64,000 nt of DNA from Entoloma clypeatum. Taxonomy: Eukaryota; Basidiomycota; Agaricomycetes; Agaricales; Entolomataceae. Below, piece by piece: positions 56,124 to 64,000 of this stretch. The notes under the pieces were generated by a model that searched no databases, had not been told where the DNA came from, and was given only the letters and a program-made list of their open reading frames with translations. The first letter of the stretch is position 1, and each line of letters begins with the position of its first letter. Where the stretch lies: the NCBI GenBank assembly GCA_963565915.1, contig OY751489.1, forward strand, positions 1 to 64,000, written 5' to 3'. The position numbers and the translations under genes are program-made.

Positions 56124-58733
56124 TATCCGGGCCTTCATCGGATCATCCGCGTTGAGGAGTTTGGAAGAGACGGTCCCTTTTGCAGACAGATACAGAACAG
56201 TTTGTTGACCCCATTACATCTCCAGAATATATTGCCTTCCGCCCCGGCTTAATCCATCACATGTTCTTTTGGAGTCTGTCGACGTTATCATCCATGTTAA
56301 TGCCGTAATAACAGACTCTTGGGTAATGGATAATGCACCATGTGGACGATTCAACGCGGCGAATTCTTAAGGGGAACACACGGAATAATTTGACAATTCG
56401 AAGAGGGAAACGATCCGAATCATACATCTTGACAAGGCCTAGTATTACTTCCGGACCATCGGAATTTCTTCCGTAAGTTATTGTTCCCGCGCTCTCAATC
56501 AAATTTTCCATAAAAACAAACTTATCAATGGTCTAATGACAGAGTCCTATTCATACCAGATGGCGTTCGAACTGTAAAGATCCCCATGAGTATTTAATGC
56601 GTACGCCAACAGCCAACGGCAGTAATTGCATTCGTCAAATCGGATTAGAATTTGAATGGGCGCTGCTTTCGGTGGGGACGTACTGTAACTACTAGGTAGG
56701 CTGTTATGAAACCTACCAAAAAAAATTGCGCAAAAGAAGAACTCGCCCGCATTCAGGAATGTCAGGACCAACCTGGACGACATGCTGGGCAATGACAGTT
56801 GGCGATAAATGTTGTGCTTTCTCCACTTATCCTTCCGACAGCCTGTGGGATAGTGGGATAGGTTCGCGGGGACTGAATTGAAATTACATGAAATTCAAAA
56901 TTGAACCTGGATGTTTGGGAAGGGGGAAACGACTCTTGATTCAGAGGTCACCAATGCGTATCAAACTGTTTCTCATTTGATAGGAAACCTCACAGATGTG
57001 ACGCTAACGACTTGAAAGCATAAGAATAATTTTACCGCGCATGTACATGGAGGCAATAGACGACCCGGTGCGATAACGCGAGTCTTTCTGGGGAAGCCGA
57101 CGGGGGCAATCTTCCCTATATTTTAGGTTGTTAAAACTTTTATCTAAGCCGAAAGAAGTTCAGGCTTGTAGTGACAGTCGCCATTTCAACATTTCCCCAA
57201 GTTCAAAGCTTCCGACCAGTACTCTCCGAGTCGGCATCAGCGAGATCGGTCGCGTCATGGTGTGTTTTCAACGTGGGACACCCAAGGGACTGCATTCAAG
57301 GGAGCAAACCGGAGATGATCTGGACCCTATATCAGATCTATCCCCGCACGCTTCTTCAAATCAACGCATTTAGTATCCCCATACATATAAATCAAGTTCT
57401 GGAAGAGCCCACGAGCTCAGGTGGGCCTCGAGGCCATAACCGCGACCCCCCAAAATATTTCACCACTCTGTCCCCGCACTTATGAGACTGTCTAGAACGT
57501 TGAGTCTTCGTCAGGCCTAGGCCCTCGACGTTATCCAAGGTGTGGTCAACCTCACCTCCTACTTTCAGGCCTCCACCTGGTACTGCTTCCGTACATTTTA
57601 CATGAATGACTGGCACGCTGGATATCCGTGGCGTATTGGGCGGATCAATCAGTCGGGGCATGTGTAGCATCCACTCTGCGCAAAGTCGAAACGGTTACTT
57701 CCTATGACCTTGCAGTTATTTTCCAGGCACATCGAGGCAGGCCAGGCTGGAGTTTGCAGATGGCAACCTCACAAGTCAAGAATGGGGGGGGGATCGCATC
57801 GTACTAGCACTGCAAAGTTTCAGCATGATTCCCCATTCATACGGAATAGATGGTAATGAGTCGGATTGTGACCGAGCGCCCCAGTCGGAAGCTTGCTCTC
57901 GCGAACCGACGTTGAAAGCCACGGACCGACGACCCGTGTAAGATGGCGGCTTTGCGGGGACAGCGCGGTGATCAACATCATGAGTTGACGTGGTAACTTT
58001 GTTTCGAGTCAATGAATCCTAGGGTACAGAAGGGGCTTCGAAAACCTACAAGATCGCAAACACCACCAGGACGACGAGATTCTTATCGATACCCTCGTTT
58101 GCACGGAAAGTCTCCGCGACCTGAATATCGCCCATGATCAAACGTCTTGTATTCCATGTCCCACATTCATTGCGACCATCGCGCTGTATCGGATTGACGT
58201 AGTCATCAGCACCGAAACCCGTCTTGCCAACGTGCACTGTAGATGGGGCGGGGTTGCGCATTGTCAGCTTCTGCCAAGATGGTCGCGAGTGGTGGCCAAC
58301 TCCGGAGATGTGGCGCGCGGAAAGCTGAAAGACCGCATAACAACACGGGGTCAAAACGGCTGTGCCCCCCTAATTAACTCCTAAGACAGATACGGAAGTC
58401 CCCGCTCGCGGTTTGTGTAGAAACAGAGGCAATGAGCGGAATGGCCACGACCCCTGTGTGAGTGTGAGTATGTGTGGGTGGGTTCTGGAGATGGAGAGTG
58501 GAACCACCATTGTTGTGGGTGTATGGATGACAACACGGTTTGTGCAGCTACCGCGGGCGGCGGAAGCTCGACCCCAGTTCTCTACATGTATTCTTCCCGG
58601 TAGTCCTTGTCTCTGTGACCTCTCCCCAGGTTCACTGTTCGCCGGGTATCACGCCATGAAACCGCATCCTTGTAGTATCCGAGCATCCATCCCATGGTTA
58701 TTCGTCTGGAATGGCACCTTTTGTTTCTCTTCA
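56124..58733. other. No supported gene
   Basis: Only short frames. A 102-codon minus-strand frame at 58354-58046 (NPAPSTVHVGKTGFGADDYV) is reasonably protein-like but has no recognised family and no clear splice partners. No RNA gene or mobile element is evident. Confidence 0.3.
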
Positions 58734-58852
58734 CATCAGCAAATCAGACATGTGCTACAGAGTGCTACATAGTGCTCTGTAGCATACATCCCTGAGAATG
58801 TAGTGCCCTATAGTGCCCATAGCAGCCATAGCACATGTCTGATTTGCTGATG
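58734..58852. repeat. Foldback repeat, 119 bp
   Basis: Perfect 24-bp inverted arms: the left arm starts CATCAGCAAATCAGACATGT (58734-58757) and the right arm is its exact complement (58829-58852). The 71-bp centre is built from variants of TAGTGCTC/TAGTGCCC/GTGCTACA, themselves partly complementary (CAGAGTGCTACA, TGCTCTGTAGCA). I see no obvious target duplication. It is either a very small MITE or a hairpin formed by local duplication. Confidence 0.75.
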
Positions 58853-59569
58853 CACACCTACGGAAGTGACGGTAATGGGCAACCTTTGAGTCCTGGTTAG
58901 CTTAGACCGGAATGGGTGTTTCGTTATCGTCTGAAATATGTCACGTAGTTTTGTAAGGGAGGCCTGTATGAGAGTCTCAGACGGCCATAGGTAGTCACTA
59001 TAGCATGCGCTAATGAAGGCGAGTGAAAAACAAGATTGACGCAAATGTTAGAAAAAACTAGAACTTGACCTTATAAATATCCACTTGACTAGGGGAACGA
59101 AGGAGCGTTTATCTTTGAACGTGAGCTCAATAAAGAATCCGCTCGGAATCAGATGAATCACGGATGTAGGTTGCGAAATATTGACAAGCCGTCCGTCTTT
59201 CTCCGGTTGCGTTTCGCAGATTTCCTTTAATCGAAATAGAGAGGATTCTAATCTCGCCAGAAGGTGGTGGACGAGATGCAATGAGGTCGGGAAGGGGTTC
59301 GCGATTGAGTGCATGGGTTAATCGTAGTCTGTTATGTGGCACGCGGATACTTGTTTGAGGTGGACTTCGACTCGCTGGGGGGGCTGTATGGTATGGAGAA
59401 TGTATCAATTTTGATGTAGAATTGACCTCCAAGAAAAATTGTGCCGAACAAAAGGCTTGAATGAACGACCATGGTTGCAATGCAATTGGTTCAGATCGGA
59501 ATTCGGGACACGGAGTGAGACTCACGTGAATGGTCTTGTGACCTTTACTAGATGACACTTTCGCAGCCG
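58853..59569. other. No supported gene
   Basis: Short minus-strand frames overlap here (for example 59558-59127), but none shows a domain or good splice signals. Confidence 0.3.
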
Positions 59570-60292
59570 CAGCATGACCACGACGATGCGAACAGTTATT
59601 GCAAGCGCCTCGCGACTGCCTTCCCAGAGAAAACTTTCACAAAGCATATCGGAGGGTCTGTAAAAATCTGGGTCTGTGAAGTTTGTGTTTTTGAGGGCGG
59701 TTCCGAACACGCTGAATCAGTGCAAACTTGCGTTGCTTGAGACGTTTCTTAGTGCGTATCTCGCATTAGAAGATCTTCGGTTCTGTGAGGAATTTATGTT
59801 GATGAAGGACATGCAAAAACCTCCACGTTCTTCGTCAAATAGCGGCAGACTACGTGGAGGCACACAAGCCAGACGCCAAGGTGATCGATGACTTTGCTGA
59901 TTCGACGAGATTGTAGGCTACAGGGAGGACGAGCCCTCAATTGACCTCGCGTTTTGATTTGGAGAATGCTTGCACCATGCCACCTGCGTACGTCTTTATT
60001 CTATCTCCTCCCGAAGCCCAACATGTACTAACCTAACCTCGCCATTCAGACTCCGGGGAACCATCTTCTCCGACTATACCCTCACCTCCCACACTCCCAC
60101 CTCACCTAGAACCAGACTCCGAAGAACCTGATCCATATACGCTCCCCAGACAGATCTGGGCCGCATTCGAGCGCTGGGGCTGGACCGATACGAGTCCAAG
60201 GTCGCGAGCGTGCCAGTGGGGTATAAGGTGCATGGGATGACGAAGACGTGTGCGCAGCGGGAAATGGAGTTAGATTTCGACGTCAAGGTATG
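59570..60292 (+). pseudogene. APC2: APC2 pseudogene fragment 3a (N-terminal part, plus strand)
   Basis: Broken plus-strand frames read AVPNTLNQCKLALLETFLSA, LEDLRFCEEFMLMKDMQKPP, then FLRQIAADYVEAHKPDAKVI (about 59838-59898), and after a gap PHLEPDSEEPDPYTLPRQIW (about 60103-60160) with AAFERWG, LDRYESKVASVPVGYKVHGM and KTCAQ. The PYT.RQIW...LDRY...VAS section matches the same section in the two minus-strand APC2 blocks. Frame changes and stops show it is dead. It carries more of the N-terminus than the other blocks. Confidence 0.6.
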
Positions 60293-60590
60293 AGATCAGG
60301 GCTTAGCGCGGGAGAAACATCGAGCGGTGAGGCGGTGATACCGTTGGGTGACCATTTAGCCTGGAGGGAGCGAGATGGGTAGCACTCGGAGAGCAGGGAT
60401 AGATCGTTATTTCTGAGGTTCTCAAAGCTATTCCTTAGCCACCATTCTCTCTTGTGGATCACCACCCGTTTCCGTATTCCAACGGAACTTTTGTGCATAA
60501 TCGACGGATCGAGAAATAGATTCAAGGAGAAACATTAAAATGTGGAAGACTGTAGCTACGAATAACTTGCCTCTAGCAAGCCAATATTTA
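60293..60590. other. Short spacer with no gene
   Basis: Lies between the APC2 remnant and the 3' end of the DUF6533-type gene. No feature seen. Confidence 0.3.
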
Positions 60591-62010
60591 TCACTGGGCC
60601 AGAAGCGTTCCCGACTCACTTTCAGACCCAAATCGGAGGCGAGAAACTGCGATCGAGCTTTGCAACCTGCTCCTTTCAGCTCCTATGCTCCGCACATGAA
60701 GGATGGTCCTGGTGGAGAGTATGCTATGCATGACTCGTTGAAAGCTTTCATCAAGGACGTCAGGACAACCCGTTGAAATGTCAATGGCATTGAAACGTAC
60801 GTATTGAGAAGATCGGCATATTCGGGCTGGGGATATCATTTACTTTGTTAGATATGTTGACTTGGAAAACGAGTGGATTGTGGGGACACACAGGACCCGC
60901 GAACAGGACGATGATGTTTCCAGCAGAAATCACTAAAATCGGTGTCTTTAATTTGCCGACTTCGCGATGATCAAAGTATGTGGGACTCACCGAAGATCCA
61001 GATGAAATAAAAGGCGCCATCGCGATAGAGAACCTTCACCAGGGGATTCGAGGACTGACGGAACCGCTTGACGCCGATCCATAATGTTAAGATGATGACA
61101 ACTATTGTTTTATGCGATATTAAACATCGCCACGACTAGGATGAAATCATAAAATGCTCGCTTGTTTCATAAAGGCATAATCGGCGAAAATAATAGTACT
61201 TCCTGCCACTTGGTAACAGCCAGTGATGGTTGGCAGAGGTGGAGGTCCGACTATTTCGGATTGAGATTAAGACCGAGATCAAGAGAGACATGGATGCGTC
61301 ACATTGCAGGGAATGCAGGAACAGCGTTAAAAATGTAACCTCCAGGATAGATATTGCCTGAATATCTTTTCATGAGATTCGGAGGAGCGTGAAAATGGGG
61401 AACACAAACCAAGAAAAGGGCGAGGAGGAGGATGAGCAGCGGACGTTTGTTTCCCCAAAGTGCCCATGTACGGAGGACCATTATTCCTACAAAGGTCAAC
61501 ACCCATCCTCGGATAATGGTAAGATTAATTTACCTTCGGACGCTCCAATACCGGTCAATGTGGCCCCTATCACAACAGAAGAAAAGAACTTGAGTTCATG
61601 TCCACGACTATCTGGCGGCACTGGTTTTTACATGACGATATATAGTAGAGATGGTTGCACGTCTGGTGAACGACGTTAGTCCTAAGAAGGGGTCGATCCT
61701 AGCTAAACCTTTCACCTTATCCGGAATATGCGTCCCAGTGACGTCTGCGCTACAAAGGTAGATGATGCCCTGGATTCGTTCTTTATCGAGACTCACAGTA
61801 TAGCGCCGTAGGCAGGTCGACCAAAGGGGAGTACCGTGAAATATAGAAGAGGATCTCGCCGATGTGGAGCGGTGTTTTCCAAATGTATTCGACCTACATT
61901 TGGAACGAGTAGCGGCGACCGATTGAAGAAGAAACGAATGAGAACCCACCTCCATATCCAGAGTCATGAAATAATCGTAAACCTGCGACATTCTGAGAAG
62001 ATTATTCAAA
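60591..62010 (-). CDS. DUF6533-type multi-pass membrane protein, multi-exon
   Basis: A predicted membrane protein of a family very common in mushrooms and of unknown function. Minus-strand exons give VYDYFMTLDMEV (about 61982-61950), then after an intron (61949-61894) EYIWKTPLHIGEILFYISRY and SPLVDLPTALY (61893-61797), the DUF6533 pattern of an acidic motif, a Trp and a conserved RY.PL. Further exons give GATLTGIGASEG, IMVLRTWALWGNKRPLLILL (about 61485-61420), GSTIIFADYAF, ILTLWIGVKRFRQSSNPLVK with VLYRDGAFYFIWIF (about 61090-60991), GNIIVLFAGP and finally QRVMHSILSTRTILHVRS with a stop at 60591. The order is that expected for the family. The first exon and several boundaries are not settled, and small lesions cannot be excluded. 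It lies inside the span of the plus-strand APC2 pseudogene. Confidence 0.6.
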
Positions 62011-62959
62011 GTGAGAAACAGCGGGGATTTACATAACTCATAACGCTTGCGGCTGATATCAGCGATGGATAGCTGTCGCAGACCGTACCCTTGAGTTTTC
62101 TCACCAGTCACATACTGTGATCGACAAAAGTTCAATCGGATTCGCAGATACATATGGTGTGTAGACGTGCCTTGACCGTCTGCGAACGGAAGGCGGAGGA
62201 TATGACGGCCGATGAGGCTTGCATGGAACGTGAGCGTGAGCGGAAGGAACAGTGAGAAGCGGATAACACGGAATGTTACTTGGTGATTAATCACCACCAG
62301 GATAGCCTGAGTGTGACGCTGTGAATTGAGTGCTTGATTTGAAACGTTCCATCGAATCTGATGAACGCCTTCCGAGCAGGGCTGATACTGTTACGTGATA
62401 AGTACCCAGCTGCAACTACGTGCATGAGGTCGACAATCGGAATTCCAAAACATGTCATGATTGACGCTTGACAGGCATTCCCCGTCGCCTGCAGTGAAAG
62501 GGGCCTTAGTGACGAAACGAACTCATCTCGGTTAATTCCAAAGACGGCTGATATCGATAAACCCGAAGCGTGAAGGTATTTCGGTTGTTTAGATAAGAGT
62601 CCGGGTCCAACACGGAAGGGTAGTTGAGATGGCCACGCCGCAAGTGAGCTTCATGGAGAATGAATGTAATTTTTCAAATGATATACAGAAATGATGGGGG
62701 GGGTGTGTGCACAGACCTGAAACTAGGCCGAACTAGAAGATTTGCGACGAATCAAGGCGTCGAACAGGACTCCGTTGAACAAGGCTCTGGTTATGGTTAG
62801 AAGTCGGGATTCGGGACGCGGACGCGAGATCCCGTGACTCTGGCTGAATGAGGAAATGTTGACCCAGGCGCACTTGAGACTGTCACATTCCTATTGGTTG
62901 GGACGAGTCATGTGTGGGCACGTCTGCACTTCGTTGTTCTGACGAACTTGAGTTGATCC
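62011..62959. other. No supported gene
   Basis: Presumed upstream region of the DUF6533-type gene. A continuous minus-strand frame (62297 to about 62030) lacks family features. A run of ten G residues ending at 62703 is the only simple-sequence feature. Confidence 0.35.
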
Positions 62960-63470
62960 TGCCAACCAAGTACGTCTTTGTTCACGTGTAACCCCTTCAT
63001 TCAGGCTCCCGTCAATCATCATCTTCGCTTGGACCCCCAACGTTCAACTTCCAAGCCCACCCATCCTCCACCTTCCCAAATCAAAGTTTGCTGGCGGTCA
63101 CGGAATGCGATGCCGTCCTGGATGCCGATGCATGATGCCGTATGCGAGGGGGTGACCCCGACGGACGGTGTGTTGGTTCTTTGTAGCCGTTATTGGTGTA
63201 AGTACTGATGATATGACAGCAGAAGAAGCCCATGTCATGCTCCGCGGTGTTGGGTCGTGGTTTGATTTTTGGGTGGGCGGGGAATTATGTGATTTGAGGT
63301 TCGTATCGTCCTGCGTTCTCTCCCCTTTCTCGTCCTTTGCCCGGGGTCCTGACGATTTGCAGAACACGAGAGATCTTTGACATCAATTGTCGATCTTCCC
63401 ATGGCGGCACAAGATCTAAGTCATGCCACCTAGCCACCCCTCTCGCACGTTCCCATTAGGATTCTATCGG
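62960..63470 (+). pseudogene. APC2: APC2 pseudogene fragment 3b (middle part, plus strand)
   Basis: Plus-strand frames give CMMPYARG (about 63130-63150), then TAEEAHVMLRGVGSWFDFWV with GGELCDLR (about 63216-63299). An intron-like gap (GTTCGT donor, TTTGCAG acceptor, 63300-63361) is followed by TREIFDI, a frameshift, and IVDLPMAAQDLSHAT. In APC2 this section follows the DRY...VAS section found in fragment 3a, so 3a and 3b are collinear but separated by about 2.7 kb that includes an unrelated gene. The frameshift after TREIFDI and the missing later parts show it is not functional. Confidence 0.6.
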
Positions 63471-64000
63471 CAGTGTAAGTTATCCCTAAGATCTGCTGGG
63501 ACGGAGGATGTCGATTGATCATGAAACAGACATACAAGCATTATACCGCCTCTTTTGACGGACCTCTTTCAAGGCCTCCCTCGTCCCTGCGATTTGGTTT
63601 TCAAAGCGCCTCTGTGCTACGGCTGCCAATTGAACACCTCCCACAGTCAACACGGCCCTGCGGCACACAGGTACTTATCGTCTGACTCCAAAACCTGGTA
63701 AAACTCACTTCGTGGACAGTTAGACTTCTTCTTTCCGATGTTCTCCAGCTGTCCGCGTCGATAAATTTGACCTCAATATATGTTTCCAGTCCTTTCCCGC
63801 TGTGAATTAGCTAGCGGATATATGTCTCCACATGGAGTGCAAATTACTCCATTTGAACTTATCGACAAAGCCTACTGCCCTTATCTGGAGCCCGTACGTC
63901 TCACAACATCTTCCGAACCATCTTCTTCCAAGAACGAGAATCTCCACAGCCTTTTCTAGCACCTGTCCACATGGCCGGCTCGAGTCACAATCGTTAAAAT
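63471..64000. other. No supported gene at the right edge
   Basis: No frame here continues the APC2 remnant convincingly, and none shows a domain. The window ends without another recognised feature. Confidence 0.3.

Noticed and set aside
61608..62297. 229-codon minus-strand frame as a single-exon gene
   Set aside because: It reads through introns of the DUF6533-type gene; the family match appears only when those introns are removed.

Overview
The window is one chromosome end of a filamentous basidiomycete, most likely an agaricomycete. It opens with a C-strand telomeric array (CCCCTAA with CCCTAA and CCCCCTAA variants). Its protein genes carry many short introns of about 48-72 nt. Several families (a DUF6533-type membrane protein, an F-box remnant, a SAT-KS-MAT-PT-ACP-ACP-TE polyketide synthase, a C2H2 plus Zn2Cys6 regulator) are ones I associate with mushrooms. 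All assignments come from reading the sequence; no database was searched.

Region 1 (1-14337) is a telomere-proximal stack of Penelope-like retroelements (PLEs) of the endonuclease-deficient, telomere-attached type known as Coprina/Athena. There is one copy with a complete reading frame (889-4365) and three progressively 5'-truncated copies (6487-8721, 9939-11683, 12845-12893). Each truncation point is fused directly to telomeric repeats. The copies alternate with structured 'pseudo-LTR' (pLTR) blocks, which contain seven complete hammerhead ribozymes and one 3' half. All elements point away from the telomere, as expected if reverse transcription starts on the chromosome's G-rich 3' overhang and the incomplete 5' end is then capped by telomerase.

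Region 2 (14338-27199) is a degraded subtelomere. It holds two minus-strand pseudogene blocks of anaphase-promoting-complex subunit 2 (APC2), a TA-flanked MITE, a deleted hAT transposon with an 8-bp target duplication, a small PD-(D/E)XK nuclease-like gene, and several exon-like open frames I cannot name.

Region 3 (27200-54320) contains three clear genes: an NHA1-type plasma-membrane Na+/H+ antiporter (9 exons, 886 aa), a non-reducing polyketide synthase on the minus strand (9 exons, 2133 aa, orsellinic-acid-synthase architecture), and a transcription factor with two zinc fingers plus a Zn2Cys6 cluster (7 exons, 744 aa). Long stretches between them hold little that can be supported. No obvious tailoring enzyme lies beside the polyketide synthase.

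Region 4 (54321-64000) has a GFA/CENP-V-type zinc protein gene, a 119-bp foldback repeat, a DUF6533-type membrane protein gene on the minus strand, and plus-strand APC2 pseudogene fragments on both sides of it.

The most interesting system is the telomeric retroelement stack. Its repeat blocks combine a self-cleaving ribozyme, mutually complementary motifs that could mask the cleavage site, palindromic CACGTG boxes, built-in telomere-like sequence, and an intron whose retention or removal switches between a fused ORF1-reverse transcriptase and a separate lysine-rich ORF1 protein.
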